Assembly: GCA_036397095.1 (NCBI GenBank)
Contig: DASWJQ010000038.1
Span: 1-30,077, forward strand
Source: DASWJQ01 sp036397095
GTDB taxonomy: Bacteria; Chloroflexota; Anaerolineae; Anaerolineales; E44-bin32
Direction: 5' to 3'
DNA length: 30,077 nt
Part shown: in pieces, positions 1-7,380 of the stretch
Layout of the letters: every line of letters begins with the position of its first letter
Numbering within the stretch: the stretch's first letter is position 1
Translations under genes and position numbers: made by a program
The notes under the pieces: generated by a model
Database searches by the model: none
Told to the model about the DNA's origin: nothing
What the model saw: the letters and a program-made list of their open reading frames with translations, nothing else

Positions 1-519
1 CATGGCCAGCGCCTCGTCAGCCGAAAGCTGCCGGTTGTTGAGCACCATCTCCATGGCGACCGCCTTGCCCACCGCCCGTGTCAGGCGCTGGGTTCCGCCG
101 GCCCCCGGAATCACCCCCAGGTTGATTTCAGGTTGGCCGAAGCGAGCGGTTTCCGAGGCCACGATCATGTCGCAGGCCATCGCCAGCTCATTGCCTCCCC
201 CCAAGCACCAACCCGATACGGCGGCCACAAGCGGGATCTTGATCTTACGCAGCCGGTCCCACAGCGAAATGCGATCGGTTTGCAGCATCTCAACGGCGCT
301 GGCATCGGCCATCTCCTTGATGTCGGCGCCGGCGGCAAAGGCGCGTTCGTCGCCGGTGAGGACGATGGCCCCAATGGCCGGATCCCGGTCGAACACTTCC
401 ATCGCCTCGACAACTTCGAGCATCACCTGGCCGTTGAGGGCGTTGAGCGCTTCGGGGCGGTTGAGCCGAATCAGGCCGACAGCCCCGTGCGCCTCGGTAT
501 GGATGATGGTGGCCGCCAT
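1..519 (-). CDS. Enoyl-CoA hydratase/isomerase family protein (3' end outside window)
   Basis: Crotonase-fold enzyme, expected to hydrate or isomerise an acyl-CoA in fatty-acid or related CoA metabolism. The 173 visible residues begin MAATIIHTEAHG and contain the family blocks RLNRPEALNAL, AAGADIKEM (CoA/oxyanion region, about residues 62-70), WCLGGGNELAMACD and FGQPEINLGVIPGAGG, the latter holding the glutamates usually used in catalysis. The ATG is preceded by a strong AGGAGG five bases upstream, which fixes the start. The reading frame runs off the left edge, so roughly the last third is missing. It is the last visible gene of a minus-strand run, 22 bases after the DinB-like gene. Family assignment is firm; substrate cannot be told. 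Confidence 0.93.
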   Translation of the reverse strand, partial: MAATIIHTEAHGAVGLIRLNRPEALNALNGQVMLEVVEAMEVFDRDPAIGAIVLTGDERAFAAGADIKEMADASAVEMLQTDRISLWDRLRKIKIPLVAAVSGWCLGGGNELAMACDMIVASETARFGQPEINLGVIPGAGGTQRLTRAVGKAVAMEMVLNNRQLSADEALAM

Positions 520-541
520 GTCGCCTCCTTGGGCCGGGCCG

Positions 542-1030
542 CTAGTTGCCGCCGGCTGCTTTGCTCAACTGCTCGAGATGCTCGCTGGCATGTCCCACGC
601 TGTACTCCAACCACCAAAGCAGGGTTCGCTCGCCACGCAACGGGTGAAGGCCGGTCCGGTTCCATGCCGGGTCGTCGACCGACCGCAGCCGATCCGCGGC
701 CGTCTGGCGGCCCACGCGGAAACGGGTCAGGAGCTCTTCGGCCAGCAACCCCGCATCGTAGTCCGTCTCCATCCAGGCCTCCCCGTCCCAATCGGGCAGC
801 ATCGGTTTGTCTTCCTCCAAGATACGCCCGAGGCGGGGCAAGAGGGCCTGCTCATCAACCACCACGGTATGCGCCAACACCTGGTGGCCCGTCCACCCGC
901 CGGGTTCGAGCGGGCGGTGTAGCCGCTTGGCGGCCAAGGAGGACACTCCCCGTTCCAGAGCCTGGGGTTGGGCCTCGAACCGATCGAGCAAACCTGCCAG
1001 GTATTCCCTGAGTTCTTCCACCTCAGCCAC
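542..1030 (-). CDS. DinB-like / DinB_2 superfamily protein
   Basis: A 162-residue protein with the four-helix look of the DinB/YfiT metal-dependent superfamily. Histidines that could form the usual three-His metal site are seen in GHQVLAHT (His49/His54) and in GHASEHLEQL (His147 and His151), the latter matching the C-terminal HxxxH of the family. Members act as metal-dependent transferases (thiol transfer, for example) or have no known role, so no reaction is assigned. The start here is GTG; a second GTG three codons in (base 1021) has a better spaced AAGG and could be the true start. It sits 9 bases after the SDR gene, suggesting co-transcription. Confidence 0.72.
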   Translation of the reverse strand: MAEVEELREYLAGLLDRFEAQPQALERGVSSLAAKRLHRPLEPGGWTGHQVLAHTVVVDEQALLPRLGRILEEDKPMLPDWDGEAWMETDYDAGLLAEELLTRFRVGRQTAADRLRSVDDPAWNRTGLHPLRGERTLLWWLEYSVGHASEHLEQLSKAAGGN

Positions 1031-1039
1031 CTTTTTCGC

Positions 1040-1795
1040 TCAGCTCATTACCTTGCCGCCATCCACGTTGATCGCCTGACCGGTCAAATAGCTGGCGGCC
1101 GACGAACACAAAAAGAGGACGACACTGGCGACATCATCGGTCGTGCCCAAGCGCCCCTGGGGAATCTCGGCCAGCCAGCGGGTCATCATGGTTTCATCGC
1201 GGCGCAGCCTGGCGGTCATCTCCGTTTCAATCACGCCCGGGCAGACTGCATTGACCCGGATGCCATGGGCGGCCAGCTCGCGCGCCGCCTCGCGTGTCAG
1301 GCCAATCAACCCCATCTTGCTGGCAACATAGGCCGCCCGGTTGGTCAGGCCCTGGGCCCGGCCGGCGATCGAGCCAATGTTGACAATGCATCCGCCGCCG
1401 GCATCGGCCATCACGCGGCCGACGGATTGTGTCAGAAGAAAGGGACCCTTCAAATTGACGGCCAGCGTTCGGTCCCAATCCCACTCATCCAATTCGAGCA
1501 GGCTGGCGTGCGGTTCGACACCGGCGTTGTTGACCAGAACGGCGATCTCGCCCAACGACTGGCGCACCAACTCGATCATGGATTGGATTTGCATCTTTTT
1601 GGAGACATCGGCGTGAAAGGCGTCGGCCACGCCACCCGCCTGGCGAATGGCCTCCACCGTCAGTTGGCAGCTATCGGGCGACAGATCGTTCACCGCAACC
1701 CGGGCGCCGGCCCGGCCAAAGGCCTCGGCGATTGTCCGGCCGATGCCGCGCCCGGCGCCGGTGATCAAGGCCACCTTGCCTTCGAACTCGGTCAA
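1040..1795 (-). CDS. Short-chain dehydrogenase/reductase (SDR), 3-oxoacyl-ACP reductase-like
   Basis: Classical SDR of about 251 residues: NAD(P)-binding GAGRGIG at residues 13-19, NNAG at 89-92, catalytic Ser142, and YVASK giving Tyr156 and Lys160, followed by RVNAVCPG and a C-terminal LTGQAINVDGG. Such enzymes reduce keto groups or oxidise alcohols with NAD(P)H; the FabG-like pattern and the nearby enoyl-CoA hydratase suggest acyl-CoA or acyl-ACP chemistry, which is inference. The frame is open up to base 1885, but the extra N-terminus is low-complexity and would overlap the M23 gene. The TTG at 1795, with AGGA upstream and directly before the conserved EGKVALITG, is the likely start. Confidence 0.9.
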   Translation of the reverse strand: MTEFEGKVALITGAGRGIGRTIAEAFGRAGARVAVNDLSPDSCQLTVEAIRQAGGVADAFHADVSKKMQIQSMIELVRQSLGEIAVLVNNAGVEPHASLLELDEWDWDRTLAVNLKGPFLLTQSVGRVMADAGGGCIVNIGSIAGRAQGLTNRAAYVASKMGLIGLTREAARELAAHGIRVNAVCPGVIETEMTARLRRDETMMTRWLAEIPQGRLGTTDDVASVVLFLCSSAASYLTGQAINVDGGKVMS

Positions 1796-1830
1796 GTCAC
1801 CCGTCCTGTCGGCACCCGGTCTGGCGCCCG

Positions 1831-2610
1831 TTATACCATCGGCGCCGGCCAGCCGATACCGGCCGCCGGCGACTGCTGAGGGCACACCGGCGGCAGCTCA
1901 CCGACATGATCGGCGTTGACCTCGATCCCCAAGTAGGGACTAGGATCGAGTGTATTGCCAATGTCAAGCTCGTTGAGGAAACGCCCGCGCCCGTCATCCA
2001 ACACAATCGAGAAATGCAGGTGCATCCCGGTCGGGTTGGTCGTGTCGCCGGAGTAGTTCCCCTGGTAGCCCAGCAAGGTGCCGGCCCGCACAAACCGCTC
2101 GCTCGTGCCGGGCGGGAAACCAGGCTCGATGAACGAATTTCCGCGCTCGTCGGCCATATGAGTGTAGTAGGTCCAGATCTGGCGACCCGGATCGAGCGGG
2201 TCACTTGGGTGGCGCAGGATGACGGCCGAACGCCAATCGGCTTCGCGCGTCACGTAGCCATCGTAGGCGGCGACGACCGGTGTTTGACCCAGCCCATCCG
2301 GGCCCGTCGGGCCGAAGATATCGAGCCCTTGATGGGGTCCGACGCGAAATCCATCCCCCCAGACGAAGCCGATGTAGCCGTCGGTTGGCTGAAGGAAAGG
2401 GGCTGTGTTGCAGCGATCGCCGGCCAGAATGATCCAATCGGGGTGGGCACTGGGATCGTCCCAATACGTGCGCAGGCGCTGCAGCCGGGCCGAGGCCGGC
2501 CGTAGTCGAGGATAGGCCCACAGGCCAAGGGCAAACAGGAGCAGCGCCAGCAATGCCAACCCGAGCAACCAGCCAGGGCGCTGGCGACGCCTCAATTGCC
2601 TGCCCAGCAT
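1831..2610 (-). CDS. M23 (LytM-type) family metallopeptidase, membrane-anchored
   Basis: A 259-residue protein with an N-terminal basic stretch and one membrane segment (about residues 13-32), so the catalytic part lies outside the membrane. The zinc site of M23 endopeptidases is visible: HQGLD (His93, Asp97), His151 in YYTHM and MHLHF (HxH, His197 and His199). The family cleaves peptide cross-links in peptidoglycan, or is a regulator of such enzymes. Metal ligands appear complete, so it could be active. The ATG shares one base with the stop of the upstream YbaK-type gene (TGATG), which points to translational coupling. Confidence 0.9.
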   Translation of the reverse strand: MLGRQLRRRQRPGWLLGLALLALLLFALGLWAYPRLRPASARLQRLRTYWDDPSAHPDWIILAGDRCNTAPFLQPTDGYIGFVWGDGFRVGPHQGLDIFGPTGPDGLGQTPVVAAYDGYVTREADWRSAVILRHPSDPLDPGRQIWTYYTHMADERGNSFIEPGFPPGTSERFVRAGTLLGYQGNYSGDTTNPTGMHLHFSIVLDDGRGRFLNELDIGNTLDPSPYLGIEVNADHVGELPPVCPQQSPAAGIGWPAPMV

Positions 2611-3101
2611 CAGCCGGTGTCCGGGACCTGACGCAAATCGAGCACATAGGCGCCGGTCGCCTCGAGCAGTTCTTCGGTGGCAATCCGCAGCAACGCACGC
2701 TCCGAACCCCCGCCGGCGAAGACCTCGGGTTGGCCGAGCAGTGCCCGATCGATCAATGTGGTCAGAGGCCGTCGGTGGCCAAAGGGTGGCATAGCGCCAA
2801 CCGGAAAGCCGCTGACTTCCAGGACCTCGGCCGGGCGCGCCAGGCGAATCCGATCGGTTGGCAGCCCCAAATGGGCCGCTACCACCGCCGGCTCGATACG
2901 ATCGAGCCCACTGGCAATCGCCAGCACGAAGCCGTCCGGCGTGGAGAACAGCAAGGACTTGGCGATGCGCCTCTCATCGGTGCCAGCCGCCTCGGCAGCC
3001 GAAGCCACCGTCGGGGTCTTGACGGTCAAATGCACCAGCTCTGCACGCAGGTCATGTTGGCGCAGGTAGGCCTCGAGATCCTCGGCAGTCAATACACTCA
3101 T
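2610..3101 (-). CDS. YbaK/EbsC-type aminoacyl-tRNA deacylase-like protein
   Basis: 163 residues with the YbaK/ProX-domain pattern: TVASAAEAAGTDERRIAKSLLF near residues 31-52 (lysine 48 is the position usually essential), then LVLAIASG-type strand, the GLPTDRIRLARPAEVLEVSGFPVGA region, PPFGHRRPLTTLIDRALL and a C-terminal GGGSERALLRI. Family members hydrolyse mischarged tRNAs (Cys-tRNAPro, Ala-tRNAPro) in the cytoplasm. This is a free-standing domain, not the insertion in ProRS. It lies 19 bases after the EthD-like gene and overlaps the M23 start by one base. Which amino acid it edits is not visible. Confidence 0.88.
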   Translation of the reverse strand: MSVLTAEDLEAYLRQHDLRAELVHLTVKTPTVASAAEAAGTDERRIAKSLLFSTPDGFVLAIASGLDRIEPAVVAAHLGLPTDRIRLARPAEVLEVSGFPVGAMPPFGHRRPLTTLIDRALLGQPEVFAGGGSERALLRIATEELLEATGAYVLDLRQVPDTG

Positions 3102-3120
3102 GGGAAATCAACCGGGGTGT

Positions 3121-3450
3121 TCAACGGCGGCTGGCAGGACGCGGGATGTCTTCCAGATGTTCGGCGAACAACAGCTGCACATGGTCACCGGCAATCTCCA
3201 TCAGCAGCCTGCCAGCAACCTGGCCGATGGGCGAGGCCATGGCCGCCTCGAGCGATGGTTGGTCATCAAAATGCAGTTCATGCAGCAAGTGAATGGAAGC
3301 AACGCCGCTGGGACTGCCCCGCACCCGGCCGACCGTGATGCGGCGCAAACCAGGCATGTCCTCCACCAGAGGCACGAACCGTTGGCTCCAAGCCAGGTCA
3401 AAGGCCGGGATGTCATCGATATCGCCAAAGACGAGCACAAGCTTGTGCAC
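3121..3450 (-). CDS. EthD-domain (dimeric alpha/beta barrel) protein
   Basis: 109 residues starting at GTG (MHKLVLVFGD). The order strand - helix with PLVEDMPGLRR - ITVGRVRGSP - HELHFDD - helix LEAAMASPIGQVAG - HVQLLFAEH matches EthD-like ferredoxin-fold proteins of about 100 residues. EthD was named for ether degradation but the fold is used in many small oxygenase- or lactone-type proteins, so the role is open. It appears to be the first gene of the six-gene minus-strand run that ends in the enoyl-CoA hydratase. A Shine-Dalgarno-like AGGAGAGG lies about 11 bases upstream of the GTG, a little far. Confidence 0.7.
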   Translation of the reverse strand: MHKLVLVFGDIDDIPAFDLAWSQRFVPLVEDMPGLRRITVGRVRGSPSGVASIHLLHELHFDDQPSLEAAMASPIGQVAGRLLMEIAGDHVQLLFAEHLEDIPRPASRR

Positions 3451-3524
3451 CGATCGGATGGCCTCTCCTGCGAGCCGGCACCTTACAGTTGCCTTACAAG
3501 CGCTGTAGGAGCGCCTTGGAGCTA

Positions 3525-3552
3525 TTGAACCGGTCCGGTTCTACCCTATACT
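3525..3552 (+). promoter_or_regulatory. Promoter of the Flp pilin gene with a palindromic spacer
   Basis: TTGAAC (3525-3530), 16 bases, TATACT (3547-3552), then about 43 bases to the ATG of the pilin gene at 3595. The spacer holds a perfect 7+1+7 palindrome, GAACCGGTCCGGTTC, at 3527-3541, overlapping the -35 box. Such a position is typical of an operator for a repressor, but no regulator is known. Confidence 0.6.
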
Positions 3553-3594
3553 AAGAGCATCATTTCTTCATTCATCCATCGCTCCGGGGGCATT

Positions 3595-3738
3595 ATGCTT
3601 AATTTCAACCCCCGAGGCCAGGGCCTGGTTGAGTATGCCATGATCATCCTGCTGGTGGGCATCGCGGTGATCGTGCTGGTGGCACTCTTCGGCACTGGGA
3701 TCGGGAACATGTTCAGCAATGTGATAGCGAACTTCTAG
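3595..3738 (+). CDS. Flp/Fap-type pilin, 47 residues
   Basis: A tiny gene with a complete Flp-type prepilin. After the short leader MLNFNPRG comes QGLVEYAMIILLVG: the glycine before Gln is the expected TadV-type cleavage site, and mature residues Glu5 and Tyr6 match the conserved E-Y of Flp pilins. A single hydrophobic helix (about residues 16-36) and a short polar tail complete it. Mature pilin would be about 39 residues and assemble into tight-adherence pili at the cell surface. GGGGG lies just upstream of the ATG. No Tad secretion genes (cpaF/tadA, tadBC, tadV, rcpA) are in the window, so export would depend on genes elsewhere. Confidence 0.88.
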   Translation: MLNFNPRGQGLVEYAMIILLVGIAVIVLVALFGTGIGNMFSNVIANF

Positions 3739-3771
3739 TTCGCTGGCACAGGCACGCCCAAGGCTTGGTAT

Positions 3772-4956
3772 TCAGGAGGAGCCGGGAAGCGGCGGTCGGC
3801 CGTTGGACCCGGCTCTGACTTGCTTTACGTAGGCCACCAACAATTCAGCGATTTCCTGGGCGGCTTTGGGCCTGGCAATGCGCCGGCAATTGTCGACGGC
3901 CCGCTTGACTGCCTCGGGCGACTCGAGCCAGTCCCGCACGGCTGCCGCGGTGGCCGACGGGCTGGGCGCCCATTTACCGACCCCCTTCGCAACCACATAG
4001 TCGACGTTGCCGTCTTCTTGGCCGGGGATGCGGTTGTAAAGGATGATTGGCAGGCCGGCGTTGATAGCCTCGGTTATCGTTCCGGGTCCGGCCTTGGTCA
4101 CCAAGAAGGTGGCCGCCTGCATCAATTCGGGCATGCGGCGCTCAAACCCGTAGATGAAAGTTGGCACTTCCCAATCGGTCCGTTCCAGACGCTGGCGCAG
4201 GGCTTCATTGCGCCCACTGACCACCGCCAATGCGAAGTCGCCCGGCAGGCGGGCGACGGCGCGAGCGGTATCGTACACCGGTCCCAGCCCTTCAGCCCCG
4301 CCAACCAGCAGCACCACTGGCCGGTCGTTGGGCCAACCCAGCTGTTGGCGAAGCACGGTCTTGTCGGCCGGTGCCAAACAGAAGCGCTGGGCAACGGGCA
4401 GGCCGATGACCGAAACACGGTCGTCATCAAGCCCGCATTCGATTGCCCTTAGTCGGGCCTCGTCGGTGGGCACGACGGTCAAATCCACCTTGCGGTGGTA
4501 CCACAAGGCATGTGGCGTCACCAGGTCGGTCACGACGGTCACGAACCTGGGGCCGTCCACGCCCAGGGCCCGCCAAACGGGGGCGATCAAGAGCGGATGG
4601 ACCGAGACAACCAAATCGGCCGGTTGCTCCTCGACCAATTGCTTCACCCGCGACCGCACGTACGGCCAGACCGCCGCCGACAGCGCCCGTCCCCGATGAT
4701 GGCCGTCGAGCAGCCGGTAGCCGAATTCCCAGGCCTGCGGAATCTTGACCATGATCGGGTAGCTTTCGGGCAGCAAATGGAACGGAGTGGGCGCGTAGTC
4801 CTTCAGCACGTCGAGCAGTTCGGTGCTGGCCTGGCCCGGGTAGTAGGTTTCCAGTGCTTCGATGATGGCTTCGGCGGCGCTACGATGGCCGCCGCCGGTG
4901 TCCGAGAAGAGGAATAGAATCCTGGGTGCTTCAGGCATGGTCGGCCGGCTGGCCAC
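3772..4956 (-). CDS. GT28/MGDG-synthase-type glycosyltransferase
   Basis: 394 residues with the two Rossmann-like halves of family 28 lipid glycosyltransferases. The N-terminal half has FSDTGGGHRSAAEAI (about 18-32), HPLL in the acceptor side, and TDLVTPH; the C-terminal half has LLVGGAEGLGP and TKAGPGTITEAINAGLP, the nucleotide-sugar site. Relatives are diacylglycerol glucosyl/galactosyl transferases and MurG. A glycolipid synthase of the inner membrane leaflet is the best guess; donor and acceptor are unknown. GTG at 4956 is the longest start; the ATG at 4938 is also possible. Its start overlaps the end of the DUF951 gene, implying coupling. It converges on the pilin gene with 33 bases between them. 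Confidence 0.88.
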   Translation of the reverse strand: MASRPTMPEAPRILFLFSDTGGGHRSAAEAIIEALETYYPGQASTELLDVLKDYAPTPFHLLPESYPIMVKIPQAWEFGYRLLDGHHRGRALSAAVWPYVRSRVKQLVEEQPADLVVSVHPLLIAPVWRALGVDGPRFVTVVTDLVTPHALWYHRKVDLTVVPTDEARLRAIECGLDDDRVSVIGLPVAQRFCLAPADKTVLRQQLGWPNDRPVVLLVGGAEGLGPVYDTARAVARLPGDFALAVVSGRNEALRQRLERTDWEVPTFIYGFERRMPELMQAATFLVTKAGPGTITEAINAGLPIILYNRIPGQEDGNVDYVVAKGVGKWAPSPSATAAAVRDWLESPEAVKRAVDNCRRIARPKAAQEIAELLVAYVKQVRAGSNGRPPLPGSS

Positions 4957-5140
4957 CCTTTACAACGTATCCCTTCATGCGTTTGGCCACGTCGCGTCGG
5001 GGTAGCAGCAAACGGCGGCCGCATCCTGTGCACTTCAATCCGATATCTGCACCTACTCGTACCACAGTCCAATCGGTTGCGCCACACGGGTGCGGCTTGC
5101 GCAAGCGAACAATGTCTTCCAATTGGATATCGGGGAGCAA
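4931..5140 (-). CDS. DUF951 family protein
   Basis: 69 residues matching the small DUF951 family: basic segment LEDIVRLRKPHPCGATDW, RVGADIGLKCTGCGRR and LPRRDVAKR. Cysteines in PCG and CTGC look like half of a zinc ribbon. Family proteins are often found beside translation or chromosome genes and have no established role. TTG start is chosen because GAGGATCAAGC gives a well placed Shine-Dalgarno seven bases upstream; no ATG is available. Transcribed from the extended -10 at 5171-5179 and followed by an overlapping glycosyltransferase gene. Confidence 0.82.
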   Translation of the reverse strand: MLPDIQLEDIVRLRKPHPCGATDWTVVRVGADIGLKCTGCGRRLLLPRRDVAKRMKGYVVKGGQPADHA

Positions 5141-5170
5141 GCTTGATCCTCAAGGGAAGCGACCGCCAGG

Positions 5171-5179
5171 ATTATACCA
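5171..5179 (-). promoter_or_regulatory. Extended -10 promoter for the DUF951-glycosyltransferase pair
   Basis: On the minus strand TGGTATAAT, an extended -10 (TGN-TATAAT). It lies about 30 bases upstream of the TTG start at 5140, so the expected leader is about 24 bases. No clear -35. Confidence 0.6.
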
Positions 5180-5200
5180 TCGGGGCCTTCCCAGCCCGAA

Positions 5201-5209
5201 TGATATAAT
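5201..5209 (+). promoter_or_regulatory. Extended -10 promoter of the M50 protease gene, probably leaderless
   Basis: TGATATAAT, an extended -10 whose TATAAT ends nine bases before the ATG at 5219. Transcription would start at or next to the start codon. No Shine-Dalgarno is seen between them. It diverges from the promoter at 5171-5179. Confidence 0.62.
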
Positions 5210-5218
5210 CGGCCCGCC

Positions 5219-5857
5219 ATGCTCAACCAGCCGCTCTCTGTCTTCATTTCGCGCGCGGTGACCCTGGTGATCGCTTTCACCATCCACGAGTTCGCCCATG
5301 CCTGGTCGGCGGACGAGCTCGGCGACAACACCCCGCGCGCCAACGGCCGCCTGACGCTCAACCCCTTGGCCCACCTCGATCCGATTGGGTCGCTGCTCTT
5401 GCTGGTAGCAGGATTCGGTTGGGCCAAACCAGTTCCGATCAACCCGTATGCACTCGAACGCCGCACTCCGGCCGGGCCAATGATGGTAGCCGCCGCCGGT
5501 CCCTTGTCCAATCTAATGCTGGCGATCGTAGCCGCCATTCCGTTTCGAATCGGCCTGCTTGAGCCTTCGCAAACCGCCGGCCTGATGCCAACGCCAGCCT
5601 CGTTCCTGACCGAGTTCATCTGGATCAACTTGATCTTGCTTTTCTTCAACCTGATCCCTGTCGCCCCACTCGACGGAGAAAAGGTGTTGGAATACTTCGT
5701 CCCGGCCGGCGCAAGATCTACGCTCTACCAACTGCGGCCGTACGGTCCGATGCTGCTCATGGTGCTGATCTTTGTCGGGCCGCTGCTCGGCCTGGATTTG
5801 CTCAGCATCTTGATCGGATGGCCCACCCGCCAGGTGTTCCAAGCCCTGGTCCTGTGA
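5219..5857 (+). CDS. M50 (site-2 protease) family membrane protein
   Basis: 212 residues, four or five membrane segments. HEFAHAW at residues 23-29 supplies the HExxH zinc ligands inside the first helix, and NLIPVAPLDG (144-153) the third ligand Asp152, as in intramembrane metalloproteases. No PDZ or CBS domain, the short form common in Gram-positive-like and Chloroflexota genomes. The substrate is unknown; such short forms are often near cell-division or regulatory genes. The last four bases GTGA are shared with the next gene's start, indicating an operon with the HD protein. The start is fixed by the promoter 10 bases upstream. Confidence 0.92.
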   Translation: MLNQPLSVFISRAVTLVIAFTIHEFAHAWSADELGDNTPRANGRLTLNPLAHLDPIGSLLLLVAGFGWAKPVPINPYALERRTPAGPMMVAAAGPLSNLMLAIVAAIPFRIGLLEPSQTAGLMPTPASFLTEFIWINLILLFFNLIPVAPLDGEKVLEYFVPAGARSTLYQLRPYGPMLLMVLIFVGPLLGLDLLSILIGWPTRQVFQALVL

Positions 5858-6375
5858 CCCGCGCCGGCTACCGGGTCCGCCAAATGCTGGCAGCCCTGCG
5901 GCCACGGCCGGACAGCCGGGGACTGCGCCGGGCGTCTGAGCTCCTGCCGCCGGCCCAGTGGCGCTTGTTCCAGGCTCTGCCGGCCGCCGAGCAAGCCCAC
6001 GCTTTGCGTGTGCTCCATCGGCTTGAGCACAAGGGCGAGCAAGTCGCCGATCTGCTGGCCGCGGCGCTGCTGCATGACGTCGGCAAGTCGCTCCAACCGA
6101 TCAGCCCGTTGGAACGCGCACTGGTTGTGTTCGTCGGCAGGCTTGCGCCGCAACTGCGCCGGCGGTGGGGTTCCCCTGAGGCCAACGGCTGGCGGCGCGG
6201 CTTCGTTGTAGCCCAGCAGCACCCGGCCTGGGGCGCTGAGCTGCTCGCCAAAACCGGCGCTTCACCCGCCTTGATCGAACTGGTCCGGCTGCACCAGACT
6301 GAACCTGATGAAGCCGCCAGCGGTGAAGATAGTAGACGATTGCGCGCCTTGCAGGCCGCCGACGATTGGAGTTAG
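5854..6375 (+). CDS. HD-domain phosphohydrolase-like protein
   Basis: 173 residues when read from the GTG at 5854, which overlaps the stop of the M50 gene as GTGA; an ATG at 5818 in the same frame would overlap more and is less likely. The HD motif is in LLHDVGKS (His74-Asp75), with further histidines in EQAHALRVLHRLEH, QQHPAW and RLHQ, and an Asp pair near the end (AADDW), together the usual HD metal ligands. HD proteins hydrolyse nucleotides or phosphate esters; no substrate is evident. The gene is followed after 9 bases by the TyrA-like gene. Confidence 0.85.
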   Translation: MTRAGYRVRQMLAALRPRPDSRGLRRASELLPPAQWRLFQALPAAEQAHALRVLHRLEHKGEQVADLLAAALLHDVGKSLQPISPLERALVVFVGRLAPQLRRRWGSPEANGWRRGFVVAQQHPAWGAELLAKTGASPALIELVRLHQTEPDEAASGEDSRRLRALQAADDWS

Positions 6376-6384
6376 GCGCTTACC

Positions 6385-7380
6385 GTGACGCTTGAGATTC
6401 TCTTCATTGGTTTGCAGGAAACCGGGGCTTCGCTGGCCATGGCTTTGGCCGAGGCCAAGGTTGATGCCGAGTGCATTGGCTATGACCGCGACAAGCAGGC
6501 TGCCCGCGCCAGCCAGGAATCAGGCGCCGTCGGCCGGCTCGTCATCAATCCTTACAAGGCTGCCCGGACAGCCGACGTGATCCTGCTGACAGGGTCCCCG
6601 GCCGAAGCCGACAAGTTCCTCGATGACGTTGTCGGCAATCTGAAGCCCGGCGCCGCCATTATCGATTGCTCGCCCTTGCGGGCTTCCCGCTTCCGCTGGG
6701 CTACCGATGAGCTCGGCGAACGGGCGCACTATCTGGCGGCGATCCCCGTCACCGGGGTCGACGCGCTCTACGACCTCAAAACCGACTACACCAACGCCCG
6801 CAGCGACTTGTTTCACAACAGCCAATTGGCGCTTGTGATCCCGGTGTCAACGCCCGAGCAGATCGTCAACATCACCGTCAACCTGGCGCAGGCGATTGGC
6901 AGCGAACCATTCTTCCTCGACCAAGCCGAGGTCGAGGCCGTCACGACCTTACTCGATACGCTGCCGGCCTTACTGGGCGCCTGTTTGTTGCGGATGGCAG
7001 CGGCAGCCCGCGGCTGGCCGGACATCCAACGCATCGCCGGCCGTCCCTTCGCCACGACGACCCATCACGCCGGGGAGCAGGATTCCGCCCAACTCAGCCG
7101 CCAACTGGTTGACAACCGGCAGAGTCTGATTGCCCACGTCGATGGCTTGATCGCTGAGCTGTCTGAGTTCCGGCGACTGATGGATGAAGACGAAGCAGAC
7201 GCCATCGAAGAGCGGCTTGAAGCGGCCCTGGCCGCCCACGAAACCTGGTTGGCCAAGCGGCGCCGGGCCGATTGGCGCGGCGATGAAATCGCCCGCGGCA
7301 AGATTAGCAGCACCGGCGTGATCGGCAACCTGTTTGGCTTTGATCCATCCCGCAAGCGGGGTTCCGACCGGCCCGAGTGA
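6385..7380 (+). CDS. TyrA-like (prephenate/arogenate dehydrogenase-related) NAD(P)-binding protein
   Basis: 331 residues beginning at GTG. The N-terminal Rossmann fold reads LEILFIGLQETGASLAMAL, followed by GYDRD, ADVILLTGSP and GAAIIDCSPLR, the layout of TyrA and 6-phosphogluconate-type dehydrogenases. The segment that should carry the catalytic HPMAG-like motif of prephenate dehydrogenase reads AAIPVTGVDALYD, without the histidine. The C-terminal helical half has LDTLPALLGACLLRMA and a charged tail (residues about 265-330). So the fold is recognised but prephenate dehydrogenase activity is doubtful. The stop overlaps the next start by four bases (GTGA). Confidence 0.78.
   Translation: MTLEILFIGLQETGASLAMALAEAKVDAECIGYDRDKQAARASQESGAVGRLVINPYKAARTADVILLTGSPAEADKFLDDVVGNLKPGAAIIDCSPLRASRFRWATDELGERAHYLAAIPVTGVDALYDLKTDYTNARSDLFHNSQLALVIPVSTPEQIVNITVNLAQAIGSEPFFLDQAEVEAVTTLLDTLPALLGACLLRMAAAARGWPDIQRIAGRPFATTTHHAGEQDSAQLSRQLVDNRQSLIAHVDGLIAELSEFRRLMDEDEADAIEERLEAALAAHETWLAKRRRADWRGDEIARGKISSTGVIGNLFGFDPSRKRGSDRPE

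Noticed and set aside
2..1011. Long plus-strand open frames over 2-922 and 133-1011
   Set aside because: They are antisense shadows of the enoyl-CoA hydratase and DinB-like genes; sequences are low-complexity and have no family character, while the minus-strand frames show clear motifs.
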